Assembly (NCBI GenBank): GCA_013350335.1
Contig: CM023535.1
Span: 25,760,617-25,824,616 of the forward strand
DNA: 64,000 bases
Direction: 5' to 3'
Source of the DNA: Chimonanthus salicifolius
Lineage: Eukaryota > Streptophyta > Magnoliopsida > Laurales > Calycanthaceae
Below are positions 12,049 through 24,488 of the stretch, piece after piece (the first letter of the stretch is position 1; every line of letters starts with the position of its first letter). The translations under genes and the position numbers were made by a program. The notes beneath the pieces were generated by a model. It saw only the letters and a program-made list of their open reading frames with translations, was not told where the DNA came from and did no database searches.

Positions 12049-12647
12049 TGTGATACCCACCCCTCCCAACCTGATGTGGGACGTCCCACATCGGTTGGGA
12101 GGAGGAATTTAAGAGGGGTTTTAAGTGGCCAAAAGCCCCTTTGACCATGTGTGAGGCCTTTTGGGCCGGGCCACGTCGGCCCGAGCCCAAAAACAAAACC
12201 GTGTGGGTTTGAGCTGTGTGCGAGGCCCAAAGCGGACAATATCACACTGAGTCAAGCCCTAAGCCCTGTTGTTGGGTCGGGTCGTTACAAATATGGTATC
12301 AGAGCCGAGTTCAACACTCGGACTGTGTGGGCTTTCCTCCTTCCCTGCAGTTGTCGGGCTAAACCGGGTCGAGCCGTGGACGGCTCGAGGTTTTAGGGAG
12401 GGTGATTGTGATACCCACCCCTCCCAACCTGATGTGAGAAGTCCCACATCGGTTGGGAGGAGGAATTTAAGAGGGGTTTTAAGTGGCCAAAAGCCCCTTT
12501 GACCATGTGTGAGGCCTTTTGGGCCGGGCCACATGGGCCCGGGCCCAAAAACAAAACCGTGCGGGTTTGAGCTGTGTGCGAGGCCCAAAGCGGACAATAT
12601 CACACTGAGTCAAGCCCTAAGCCCTGTTGTTGGGTAGGGTCGTTACA
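12049..12647 (+). mobile_element. Complete TRIM retrotransposon
   Basis: Two near-identical 241-bp LTRs, 12049-12289 and 12407-12647, begin TGTGATACCC and end GTCGTTACA. They flank a 117-bp core that starts with a primer-binding site for initiator tRNA-Met (TGGTATCAGAGC, 12294-12305) and ends in a purine-rich tract (GGGAGGGTGAT). The whole is bounded by a perfect duplication, ATCTT (12044-12048 and 12648-12652). It has no coding capacity, as is typical of terminal-repeat retrotransposons in miniature, and moves only with help. High LTR identity suggests a fairly recent insertion into the MULE. Confidence 0.92.
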
Positions 12648-12665
12648 ATCTTTACCATTTGAAAT

Positions 12666-13096
12666 CATCCTTCATTGTCATCCTTACCATTTGATCGAAT
12701 TTCTGATTTTATTAATGTGATTATTAAACTAGATACAATAAATTTTGGCACAAACCAAGTCATTTTCACAACTATCAATATTCAAAACAGAACTTGAGTT
12801 AAAAACTTACTTCATTCAGTAAAAATCAAAATAGAGTACAACAGAGTACATTTCTTTCAAATGAATACATTTTCTTCCACTCAAGTTCAACATTAAATCA
12901 TCCTTCATTGTCATCTTTACCATTTGATCGAATTTTTTATTTTGTTAATGTGATTTTTAAACTGGATACAATAAATTTTGGCACAAACCAAGTCATATTA
13001 ACAACTATCAATATTCAAAACAGAACTTGAGTAAAAAACTTACTTCATTAAGTAAAAATCAAAATAGAGTACAACAGAGTACATTTCTTCCAAATG
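12666..13096. repeat. 233-bp tandem repeat in the MULE, two units
   Basis: The unit beginning CATCCTTCATTGTCATC at 12666 is repeated from 12899 with few changes. The second unit is interrupted by the solo LTR at 13097 and continues after it (15102-15130, with CATTTTCTTCCACTCAA). The duplication therefore predates the LTR insertion. The TRIM sits just before the first unit. Confidence 0.8.
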
Positions 13097-13277
13097 TGTT
13101 GGTCAAGCTAGCCAAATATCTAAAATAGTCCTAGAGGGGGGTGAATAGGACTATTGGGGAATTTTAAAATCTATTTAAATATTGGGCACTTTGATGATTA
13201 AACAATACAAATTTGCTCAATTAATGTACCCCCAGAGGTAAAGGAAAGGTCCTTACTTTTTCTTTTTGGGCCGGTTG

Positions 13278-13475
<198 letters not shown>

Positions 13476-14219
13476 CTAAATGTGATTTACAAGCAAGATT
13501 AAATTCAAGCAAATTATGTGTGCAACAAGATATGAGCTAAGCAAGAGCACAAAATAAGGTGAAGGAGATGAGAAGAGATGGAGGATTGTGACACAATGAT
13601 TTTTACGTGGTTCGGCAACCTTGCCTACATCCACACCTCAAGTACACCACTTGAGGATTTCACTAACCTTCTCCTTCGCGGGTGGAGAAGAAACCAATTA
13701 CAAATCTTAATCTACTTCACGGGTGTAGATCGACCTAATCACCAAGAGAACACCTCTCTTGAAAGCCAATAGGGTTACACCAACCCTTTACAATATTTCA
13801 CAATTTATAGAAAGAAGTTGTGTTTTGAAATATACCAAGAACTTAGCCTTGAGTTACTTGAAGTAGCTTGGGCTTGTTCTTGAATGTCCTCCTCTTCTTG
13901 GCTTGATGTAAATGCTCCAATGAAGTCCAACCAAGGTGATAGCAAGGAGGTCTAGGGTAATTAAAGGTTTTCCTATGAGGAGTAAGACCCTAGAAAGAAT
14001 CTCTACTTAACACATTCAACTTAGAGCATAAGATGCTCAAGATAGGCCTATGAAAGCTTTTAATGTCTTTGAGATTAAGAATCAAAGCTTAGAGTATTAT
14101 AACTATGGAGTTTGTAAGCTTTGGAAGTTGTTTGAAAGCTTGAAAGAATGTATGAATAAATTGGGCTCAAGTCATCAATATTTTTCTCTCCAAAAAGCCT
14201 TACATTTATAGGTTAGAAA

Positions 14220-14590
14220 AGTCCCAATGGATCTATCTTCGGACCTTCCGAAGATAGGTCTCGGATATTCCGAGGTTGCAACGGTCGGATTCCCAACGGT
14301 CATATTACAACAGCTCTTTTGACCTTGCAACGGATAACTTCGGATCATCCGAAGGTTTCTGCTCGGAACGTCCGAAGTTCCCAGGAATGGCTGGGTTCGG
14401 AATATCCTCGGACGTTCCGAGACCATGTTTTGGAAGTTCCGAGCTGCCCATAAGTCCCAATGAGTGATAATATCCTCGGACGTTCCGAGATATGTGCTCG
14501 GAAGTTCCGAGTTGCCCATAAGTCCCAACGACTGATAATATCCTCGGACGTTCCGAGAAATGTACTCGGAAGTTCCGAGCTTCTTAGAAA
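14220..14590. repeat. Cluster of TCGGAANTTCCGA-type hairpins in the LTR
   Basis: At least ten short palindromes such as CTCGGACGTTCCGAG, CTCGGAAGTTCCGAG and TTCGGATCATCCGAA occur within 370 bases. Towards the right they form a tandem unit of about 70 bases (GCCCATAAGTCCCAA...GATAATATCCTCGGACG) present about three times. The function is unknown. The cluster lies inside the solo LTR at 13097-15096. Confidence 0.8.
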
Positions 14591-15829
14591 AATCATTTTT
14601 CACTAAGTGTTGGAAACTTGAGATTTTGTAAAAAAACGTGCACATGGTGGAGAGCTCATGAGTGATCTATGCAATCAGTTAGATTTAACTATAATGAACA
14701 TTTTAGATTGCAAGGACACACAAAATATGGAGATATTTGGTAGATCGCGAGAGCTCTCCACAAGGCAAAGAGTGGGATTAGAAACCCTGTTTGTATTATT
14801 CCAATTTTAACCAAAACGGCTTCTAAGGCTTCTAGGTCAGTCCTATGGTCCATATACCTGTGATGGTTGGCATTCAAAGAGTTCTTCCGATTTTGGCGCA
14901 AGCTTTCTAAACAACGTGTCTTCTGGAGCTTCAAGCTTGATTTGACTGTGCATGTCTTCCAGAGATAAGGTCTTAGACACGTAGACGGTCACGACTCAGT
15001 CAAAGAAATTGACAACTCAGGACTCAGTCGGACACAGTCACAGAATTGACAACTCAGTCTGACTTAGGAGAGGCAGATTTAACTTTTAGTCCAACAAAAT
15101 GAATACATTTTCTTCCACTCAAATTCAACATGACAGGTAAATGGCCTCTTCACTTATTCCACCAATGCTGGAAATCGTCAGAATCTCTAAGTTCACCAGA
15201 CCACTGCATAACATTTTGAAATATTACATTAGAACATATGGAAATTATATAAATCTCACAATACATATCTCTATCAATTGAGTGTAGAAATTACTTGGGA
15301 CAACTGAGAAGAGTTATATGTTGATTCTTTATAGAAGTTGTAAGAACCACCTGTCTGTAGAAAAAGAAATAGATGTTAGTCTTTGAAAGTTCCATTATGC
15401 TAGAATCAGATTAATCCTAGAGGAGGAGAGGGGGGGGGGGGGTGGTGAATAGGGTAATCACAAATTTTAATGCCTTTTTCAATTTCTCTTGAGTAATTAA
15501 GTGCAGAATTAAACAATTAATTAAGAGTGTGTAATATGCAATGTGTACAAGATAATTAATCAATCACACAAAGAGACAATGCACACACTTTATAGTGGTT
15601 CGGTTAAAAACCTACATCTACTGTTGAGACTCACCCAACCTTGGGCTATCTCTAATTCACTAAGCATTGGAATTACACCAACACAATAGAATAGGACTTC
15701 CACCTATACAATTGATTGAGACTTTCATCCAATCCATATCCCACTATTTTTTTGTAGTGGTTCAAGAGAGACAAAGTCTCTTTAATCCACTTCACAACAA
15801 ATTGATTTTTAAAGTAAAAATCTAAACTA

Positions 15830-16305
15830 ACATACGCCCTCTATTAGGAGATCTATTAGGAGAGCACTTCAGATCTGGTTTGGGTTTAGAAGTGGTAACC
15901 TCGTTATCGAAAGTAACTCAACCAGTGCCATCTTTTGGGCTAGTAATAGGAGATTTCCCCCATGGAGGTTGATCAGTATTACTAAGGACATATGGCGGCT
16001 GTGCAAGCGTGGAGGCATCTCCTTCACTTGTTCACCTCGTTCAGCAAACTGTGTGGCAGATTTTCTGGCGAAAGCCGGGGTTCATCTTCAAAGACCGTCT
16101 TTGGAATTTTACTCATCTCATCAGTCTTGATTCATGGGGGATTGGGTGATCTTTTGGTTATTGTTTTTGGGTGGATCTCTTATTGTCTCTTTTGTTTTAT
16201 GTTTCTCTTTCTCTTTTGTTTTGTGATTTGAGTATATTCCTCTTATACTTGAATCCCCTTGTAAATTATTTTCTTAATGAGATTTTGCCGTTAATGTTTC
16301 GAAAA
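15830..16305 (+). mobile_element. 5'-truncated L1-type LINE with 19-bp TSD
   Basis: The flanks carry the same 19 bases, AAAGTAAAAATCTAAACTA, at 15811-15829 and 16306-16324, a LINE-style target duplication ending in an A-rich tail. The insert encodes the C-terminal RNase H part of plant L1 elements: FPPWRLISITKDIWRLCKRG, then ISFTCSPRSANCVADFLAKAG. A T-rich 3' untranslated region with ATTTTCTTAATGAG follows. It lies within the left Copia LTR and is therefore younger than it. Confidence 0.88.
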
Positions 16306-19300
16306 AAAGTAAAAATCTAAACTAGAAGCACTTGCCTTTGAAGCCTTTGCAAATGGTGATGTGCTTCTTGAATCGATCCACCCAATGTAGATTAAAAATG
16401 GAGAATACGGGAAATCAAGCTAAGTCAGTGGACAATTGCTAGTTTTGAACCTAAAATAGAAGAACTAGAATTTTAGTAGTTAATTCGGGTCACTTTTAGG
16501 TTTTCATGTAAATTGGTTAGTCTAAATCCTGTTATGAGAGCCTAGATTTAATCAATATTTTAGATTTTAGTTCCGGGAGAGAGGACATGCAATTCAAGTG
16601 TCAAAGACTGAAAATCAAGATCAAATGGGCCAGAGAACCACTTCAATTGGGCCAAGCTAAGCTCCACAGGCCAACATTGGGCTAGGCCACAAACAATCCA
16701 TGCGCATATTACAAAATGGGCCAAGCCAATGTGCACTCCAAAGTCCAACAAAGGCCCAAGTCCTCAAGCTCAAGTCCAAGATCTAATGGAGGCCCATGTG
16801 CTCATTTATAGGTCTAAAACCCAAGTCCATAAACCATTCACACGCCTAAGCCTTGTCCATTTCCTTATCAATCCACACCATCCAATCCTCTCCAATGCAA
16901 TTTTAACCACTCATGTTCATCCCTTAATCCAGACCATTCATCCCATGCATCAAAATTAGGTAAACCTTAGAGCCACCAATCACATCCAATCCATACATGC
17001 ATTAACATTAGATCTAGGCCAAGCAACCTATCCATCATCTAGATTAACCTTAGGATCACATCCATGCATGCATCACCTATTCTACCATCCATCTAGATCT
17101 TCCATCAATCATTTAAGCCATTAAATTTTAGGACATTTCATCATAACCATCCATTTCATTCATAAACTTAGGAAAAACCCTAGCGCCACCTTACTTATCC
17201 ATTGTATACATTCATCATCTTAGATTTAGGCTATGCATTTCATCATCCGTCCATCTTAACCTTTGAATCCAAACCCCCCATTAGATACCTTACCATTTTT
17301 ATAATTTATATTTACCAATTAAACCTAGAACCATTAGATTTAACCCAAACCAATCTTGGCCATCCATTCACCAAACCCTAAGTTAGAACAACTTGAAGCT
17401 CAAGCTAGCCTCAAGCTAGCCTCCATTGCCCATGCCTTGTCACCACCCTATCCATCCAACACACACTCCACACGATTTGTGCAATCTAAAACCTCTCCAT
17501 GCACTTAGATAAAAAACTATCTAGATACACTCTTAAGATCCGAACACACCTCATCATCCCAATCCACCATGTCACACACTATTTTTCTCAATCCCAATAC
17601 AACCCATTCGAATTTTACACCTAGTCAACCCTCCACATCATTTCATGTACATCCATCCATCCATTCATCTCATTTCTCAGTCTCATCCATCCATTTTGCA
17701 TTGCATTAAACCAACCCTAATCCCACAGTCAAATTTGAAATTCCCATTGCCGAAACCAATCCCTACATTCTCTCATTCCTTGCTTGCACTCCACTCCAAG
17801 CCACCACACATCCCAAAATTCGTGTACACCTTGTTCAAACCCTAACTTTTGCAACTTTTAATCCCAATCACTAAATTCCAATAAGATCTCATCCAAGCCA
17901 TTCATTTATCACTCAAACCAAGATTAAATCCCAGTTGGCCATTCCAACCCTGAGCCTATAAATATAGCACTAAGCCAACAGTAAAATTTGAATTTGTCCT
18001 GGAGCTTGAGAGGACCAAGGCTGGAGCAAAAGACAAGAAGACAGGAGCACCATTCGAATTTACAAGTGAGAGTTGCAGATTTTTATTTTTATGTTGTCTT
18101 TCTTGTATTTAATTTATAATTGTATGTACTAAATTCTTCCATTAAATAAATACAAAGCATCCATTAGAGTCCTGAAACATCCAAGTTCTAAAATTCTTTT
18201 GTGATTATTTTGCTTTTAATTTCAACTTTGCAACTTTTGTTTCTTTAATTAAACATGAGGAAATGCAATAGTTAGGATCTTGATTGTAAATGTTGAATCT
18301 TGATTATTAAGGTTTAATTAATTAAATTAAAAGTTGTGAATCTTGTCTTTATTAGTGAGTATGAATTGCATTTTCGATCTTTACGCAAATTTCAGATCTA
18401 GATTTTGTATTTGTTTACACATTTTAGGCGATGAGCGGTCTATTCTACAACCACCCTTTAAATTCTGACTTTTAAATTTTGTCATTTATTTTACTTGCAA
18501 TTTTATTTCCAGTCTTTTATTATGTTAGTTCATTTTTTTGTTTGTTGTATTTTTAATGTTCAATATATTTTTATGTTTTTATTTCAAGTCTTGTATGCTC
18601 ATGTATTTTATTCTTTAATTCTTTGTATAAAAAAACTCTCTCTCTCAAGATTCAAATAACTTAGGTTGGAGATATGATATTTTGATCTTAAAACATGTGA
18701 ATTTAAATTAAGATGAGACTACATATTCTTATTTCACCAATTTAATAAAAAGAGTAATATGGATTTGATTCTCGACTTGTTAAGTTCATAAGTTAGATAA
18801 TGATGGTGTTAACTCTAGTTTTCTAAATTAAAATTGTAACTCCATGCATTAGATTTCTTATGATTACATATTTTAAAAGGTACAGATTTAATTTAAGCAC
18901 ATATTTTGTGGATTTCCTTTGGGTTCGACCAGGGGTGTAAAAAACTCCCCGGCCATATTTTTCTCTTTCCTCTGATATTTTAAAAAAATTGTATTTTGAT
19001 CTGAATTTTTTTTGGTAATTTTAGAAAATTTGGGGCTTCTTGAATATGTAATTTTTTCATTAAATATCGGTCATTTACATATTCAAATTATTTATTTAAA
19101 TTTTGAATACGATTAGTATTAAAATTAACAACAAAATGAAGAGAAATGATAAATAAAAAATAAAAATTATGAAAAATTATGTAAGAAATTTTTGATAAAT
19201 TTAGTGATTAGTATTATCATTTTTTAAATTTTATTACTAATTTTATAAGCCACTTAAATTTAAATGAGGTCATTAACAAAATTAATTTAAATGAAAAGTG

Positions 19301-19845
19301 TTAAAAAACACACCAATTATATCAATAGACATAAAAGCAACATCAAATACTTAAAAAGTTCACCAAATACATCAAAGCTTCACCAAATTTCTTAAAAAAA
19401 AAATGTAATGTCACTATGGATAAAGCTCTTCATATGGATAACCGGGCATGTGGAAATAAAATCTGGCATATTTCTCTTTCGGAAGCCGCTCATCATTAGA
19501 TGTGTACTCGGATGTTGACGACGGATAGTGATATTGCCAACTATCAGAGGAGGGGTGCGACTAGTGATCTGAAATGGATATGGACTGCATATTACTTGAC
19601 AATGAGTCTGTGTCCAAGTGCCCATATCTCGATTGACCCAAATATCCTGTGGACATATATCCAAACAAATCCTTCACTCTGACCAGACATGTTTCTGCCA
19701 TGAGGAAGTGTATGCTGTCTATCCTCCTCCCGATGATGGACTTGACTCATGTCGGGATAATAGCCCTGTGGATTTTCAGGCTCAACATCCACAACAATAT
19801 TTTGATGACCAAAATTGTACTCATCATCTGACCCATTACCGTCAT

Positions 19846-22592
19846 CTATAGATGAATTAGATCTGGCTGACCCATAATCACGCCTGCTAGGTTGGCTGCT
19901 CGGAACGACATGTTTTTTCCTCTGATTGACCTCCTCCTCTGTGAAGAGCTAGATTCCCCAGCTGTCCCAGTGGACCGCTCATTAACAGAATGACGACGTG
20001 GTGCCATCCTTGTACTTGTTTGACGTTCCATACCAGCATTTGGAGGGCGGGACACACTGATTGAATGGCGGAGACCGTCATTTTCCGCCTCTTCCTCGGA
20101 ATCCCGCAGTTCTCCCAACTCTGCACTTTGGTCTAAAAATGATATATCTAGATCATGAAGTACATGTTGTTCTTCCTCTTCGATCCATTTACTCAATGGA
20201 TCATTATAAGTGAATACAGACTCTAAGTCGATAGGGACAAAAAAATCTTTCACATCTGTCCGAGTCAGCTCGGGGTACCTCATTAAATTCCATGTCATCA
20301 GTCACTGATTGTAGTGTAGGTACACTAAATCATTCAGTCTTTGAGATGATAACCTGTTTCGAGGCTTACTGTGAAAATATTTAAATGTGGACTAGTTACG
20401 CTCTCAGTTTGTTGCATTGCATGTCTGGTTCATCAGCTTAATAGCGTACTTCCTCAATACAGGTGAGTTGTTTCCAAAATATATCCACCACTGTGTAGCA
20501 CTCATCGTCGCCATCTCTTTCAACCTAACGTTGGCAGCTTCATCCGTAAATGACTCCAAGAGGTTCTCGTAATTGTGTAGCTTCAAAAAAAAAAAAAAAA
20601 CACAATTAGTATTATCGGATAATGAAAAACTTTCAAATCATAAAAAATGACATATCATAATGAACGAAAGTAATACATCTCGGAAACATTTCGCCCGTTC
20701 ACCAAGATGCTTAACACCCATAATCTCCAATGTCCGTCTTATGTAGTTACGAATTGAATCGCTTGATAGATCTAAACCCAAATCATGAGGTTACTTTGAA
20801 AATGGATTCAAATAATATGCTGCCAAGTGAAATACAATGCGATTAGCATAAATAGCACAATAATAAGATATAAACACAAATAGCAAATGAAAAACTAACC
20901 TGCAACGACTTGTGGGTTCGAGATGAAGAACTGATTAATTCTGTCGTTGATGATTTGCATGAATTGATCCGGATGATTAACTTTTGCAACTTCAGTTTTA
21001 GCCTTTATGATGCATTCAAAGATATAGGGGAGCATCGTCTTCTTGTCTACGTCTCCAAATAAGAGTGCTATGACTATGGGAGCAGAGATGTTGATGGAAG
21101 ATACGATACTGTCCCAAAACACTTTAGATACAAATAGGTGTGTAATATTCTGGTAATATCTTATGTGTTCTTCGTTCCTCATGTTGAACATGTTCGCAAA
21201 AGAATACTGTGGCGAAACGTGTTACCGCAGGTCACAGTAGTTCACAACGCTTCATGTACTTCCTCATAACCTCTATGATTTTAACATGATTGTATATAAA
21301 TGTGGTGACATACTTACACCAGTCAATTAGGTTCCCAAATTCCCTCACATTAGCAAAGTCTTTGAGGATCAAGTCTATATAGTGGACCACACAGGGGCCA
21401 TAAGATCCACGGGTATGTGTTCCTGACCTTCTTCCCTCCCGACTTATGGCCCGGTCCATTGTTCGTTACAATTTGGACAACATTCTCAGGTCCAACTTCT
21501 TCACAAACAGACAACATCAATCTACAAAGAAAATCTCCATCATTTGTTCTTTCCGATGTGTCGTACGATTTATGAAACATTGTGCTATATTGATTATAAA
21601 TTAGGAAGTTAATGATACTCCGGTTATTGTCACTCTTCCAGCCATCCGACATAATGGTTACTCCCGTATTCTCCCAGGAAAACTTAAAATTATTTATCTA
21701 GTCTCGGATCTGCTGTATTTCACTCGGGATGAATGTTGAAGGAATCTCATATGGCATTGGGAAGGTGATAGAAGGTCCAACAACTGCAGATGCATAGCAC
21801 ACGGCCTTAAAATATGGATTCTCAATTTCCCTCGGTGGCTGGTGGGTATCGGAGAAATACTTAGTCGCTGCCATCCCAAGGAAATGTTTTGCCGATTGTC
21901 TGTCTTCTTGATTTACTTTTCTTTGTTTCAAAGAAGTTGGCATGTGCCATATTAGATCACCAACACCAATTGTCTCCGGATTCACACCGTAGCGTTCAAC
22001 TGTATCTCGTTGTCTTCCTTTGAATGCTTTTTTAATCGAACTCATCGGCCCTTAATTCCAGATTTTTGTCTAGATGATCCATTTGCAGTCCCTGTGTAAA
22101 GAAGAATAATTCATTTTTTGGCATTTTAATGTAATATTGAAATAAATTGCTATTGCTAAAGAAACTAACCTACATCACTATGCCCTCTCATCTCATGTTC
22201 GTGGCGACTAATTCATATTGTGCGCTGCAAGTCTCTGTCCTCCTCAATCTCGTCTGGGTCCTCTTCTAAAGATGATGGGACATTTTGCACGCATTGACCC
22301 TCCCTTTCTCTTTCTAAGCAGTCGACCATTATGTGACCTATAGCACGGTCTTCTGCTTCGGTTCTTATTTTTTTGGTTTTTTGGCATTGACATCCAGTAA
22401 TTTCCGACAAATAAGTTGCGCTTGTGTGGGTGCGCGTTTGCAACTTGCTACATTCCCCGTCTTCCCAGCTTTATGTTCCTTCAAACGGGTAATTATTCCT
22501 GATAACATTTTCTCACAGACGTTGCATTTAACTATGTTATTACTATGTCGTTCACCAAACGACCATGCTAGATATTCTTCGTTTAGTTCCAT
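19846..22592 (-). pseudogene. hAT transposase (BED finger, DUF659, dimerisation domain), decayed
   Basis: In order on the minus strand: a BED-type zinc finger (WSFGERHSNNIVKCNVCEK, LKEHKAGKTGNVASC; 22592-22365); a linker with a frameshift in a poly-A run near 22380; an intron (about 22168-22096) with good splice sites; the segment with MSSIKKAFKGRQRD; a DUF659-type region (MSDGWKSDNNRSIINFL and GPENVVQIVTNN, 21652-21480); a frameshift near 21440 before VHYIDLILKDF; and the C-terminal part WWIYFGNNSPVLRKYAIKLM with CNATNCERNWSTF, typical of the hAT dimerisation domain (~20500-20330). In-frame stops occur near 22215, 21700 and 20297. An acidic, Ser/Arg-rich tail ends at 19846. It resembles plant hAT transposases with DUF659. 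It is not functional. Confidence 0.85.
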
Positions 22593-22629
22593 TACTGTTT
22601 AAGAAATGCAAAAAATTATAAAAAAATAG

Positions 22630-23160
22630 TCACATTTACATATTTTTTGGCAATTTATCACATGAAAATGGGGGTTTAAATGATAAAATGAAAAGATATC
22701 CTCATCTGATGTGAAACTGAAATATTTTTCAGTCCACAAACCCTATACACTGAGAGGTTGGCTTAAAAAAAATTCATATTTTTTTGATGTATTTACATAT
22801 TTTTTGGCAATTTATCACATGAAAATGGGGGTTTAAATGATAAAATGAAAAAATAGCCTCATCTGATGTGAAACTGAAATTTTTTTCAGTCCAAAAACCC
22901 TATACACTGAGAGGGTTGGTTTAAAAAAATTTCATATTTTTTTGATACACTTACATATTTTTTGGCCATTTTTCACATGAAAAATGGGGGTTTAAATGAT
23001 AAATTAAAAAAAACAGCCTCATCTGATGTGAAACTGAATTTTTTTTCAGTCCACAAACCCTATACACTGAGAGGGTTGGTTTAAAAAAATTACAAACTTT
23101 TTCGGTACATTTACATATTTTTTGGGCATTTTTCATGAAATTGGGGTTTTTGTTTAAAAT
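22630..23160. repeat. ~160-bp tandem repeat upstream of the hAT transposase
   Basis: Three and a half diverged copies start near 22633, 22789, 22949 and 23109. Each has ACATATTTTTTGG, GGGGTTTAAATGATAAA, CATCTGATGTGAAACTGAA and CAAACCCTATACACTGAGAG. They lie in the transposase leader or promoter region. Confidence 0.85.
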
Positions 23161-23869
23161 TTTAAAATAAATAATCACATTGCATGAAATTTATATTTTT
23201 TCACAGTTCCTTCTTTCAAAAATTAGAGGGGTGGTTTATAAAAAAATCAGAAATTTTTTCCAATAATTACTATTTCTTATAATGTTTTGTACATATAGGG
23301 CCCATTTTATTTTAGAAAATAAAAAAATGCAAAATTTTTTTTTATCTGCATGGAAAAATAACATATAGTCATAATAACTTCTATGCTAAATATTTAAGCA
23401 TAAATAAATCACTCAATCACTAACAGTAAATAATAATCCATATTTCTAAAATAACAAGATATTACACAAAATGCATTAAATATTAAAGTATACATTAAAA
23501 CCATAAAACATTTAGATGGAAAGCCTTAAAAAAAAATGGAATAAAAACTTACAGTAAATGAAGATCTATCTATCAAATATACTTTGAATGGATTGGATTT
23601 TCCAAATCAGCCAATTATAAACTCTTTTCTAAAGAAATGGGATGAAGGAATGTGAAATGGAGATGGACTTAGAAAAAAAACACCTCTGGATGAGTGGATT
23701 TGGAAAAGATTGAGTCTGTGAATGAAGAAGTGTATGAGGTCTGGTAATAATAGAGGGGTTTGGCTGGGTTGGATTTTCGAGTTTTCAAAAAAAATATTAA
23801 AAAAATTCGGTGTGGGAAACAGGACGAATCAAACCAGTTGTTGGAAAAGATTGAGCTTGACAAAGTTAG

Positions 23870-24385
23870 ACGATATTTTGACCGATATGTCGCGCGATAT
23901 ATCATCAGCGATATATCGTCTGGTATTCCATCATAATATTGCCGATATTTTGTGGGCCCCACAGCTGATATTATTATTTTACTTTTTTAAAACCACCATT
24001 TCAATATCGAGAAACCCGATATCGGTCGATATTGTGTACCGATAAACAAAGCGATATATCGGCCGATAATGCAACATAATATCGCCGATATCGTGTGGGG
24101 CCCACAACCGATACTAGATATATATTTTGTTTAAACCACTGTTTCTAGACTGATAAACACAATATCAGGCGATATGTGAACCGATAAATGGACCGATATA
24201 TCGTCTGTATCGGGCAATATCGTTATTCATTTTTTTAAAAAAAAGAAAAAAAAATTAAAAACCGATTTTAATACATCTCGACAGATATGGTGATCAATAT
24301 TAAGGGCATTTTATCGGTCATATCGGCCGAGAAATACGTATCGGCCGATATTACTTGGTCATGAAAAACCAGTATATAACGTATC
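23870..24385. repeat. Subterminal CGATAT / ATCGGCCGATAT motif cluster of the hAT
   Basis: More than twenty CGATAT or ATATCG-containing motifs, many palindromic (CGATATATCG, ATCGGCCGATAT), are packed into about 500 bases next to the right terminus. Many hAT elements have subterminal repeats bound by their transposase; that role here is inferred. Two copies of a GTGGGCCCCACA-like palindrome are interspersed (23952 and 24096). Confidence 0.8.
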
Positions 24386-24488
24386 GGCCGATATTTTCAC
24401 CCCTGAGTTCGACCTTGCACTCATACTGCTATACTATACATGGTTCGTACGCTTGCGAGATTATAAATGTAAAATTTGATCATCAACA

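Larger units (their letters stand above)
18930..24405 (-). mobile_element. hAT DNA transposon, 5.5 kb
   Basis: The ends are CAGGGGTG and CACCCCTG, flanked by 8-bp duplications GGTTCGAC (18922-18929) and AGTTCGAC (24406-24413), which differ at one base. Removing the element restores the Gypsy LTR sequence GGGTTCGACCTTGCACTC, as in copy 1. It encodes a BED-finger/DUF659/hAT-dimerisation transposase on the minus strand. A ~160-bp tandem repeat lies upstream of the gene and a dense cluster of CGATAT motifs lies in the right subterminal region. The transposase is broken, so the copy is not autonomous. Confidence 0.88.
16386..24488 (+). mobile_element. Gypsy Athila/Tat-like LTR, copy 2, truncated and split by a hAT
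   Basis: From 16386 the sequence follows copy 1 (7889-10235) after its first ~105 bases, including the CATCCATTCATT-rich middle, a TATA box (GCCTATAAATATAG, ~17955) and the GTTCGACC...CGCTTGCGAG end near 24408-24450. The part between 18930 and 24405 is a later hAT insertion. The 5' end is missing and the element abuts Copia LTR sequence on the left and Copia gag on the right, so the Copia pol and part of its left LTR were lost along with this LTR's start. Confidence 0.75.

Noticed and set aside
12049..12289. Possible Cassandra-type TRIM
   Set aside because: Cassandra LTRs carry 5S rRNA-like promoter sequence; I see none here.
12049..12647. Overlapping 67-114 residue frames on both strands, repeated
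   Set aside because: They are frames inside the GC-rich TRIM LTRs; TRIMs are non-coding.
14220..14590. CRISPR-like array of short repeats
   Set aside because: Units are irregular palindromes in a plant LTR with unequal spacing; no CRISPR context exists.
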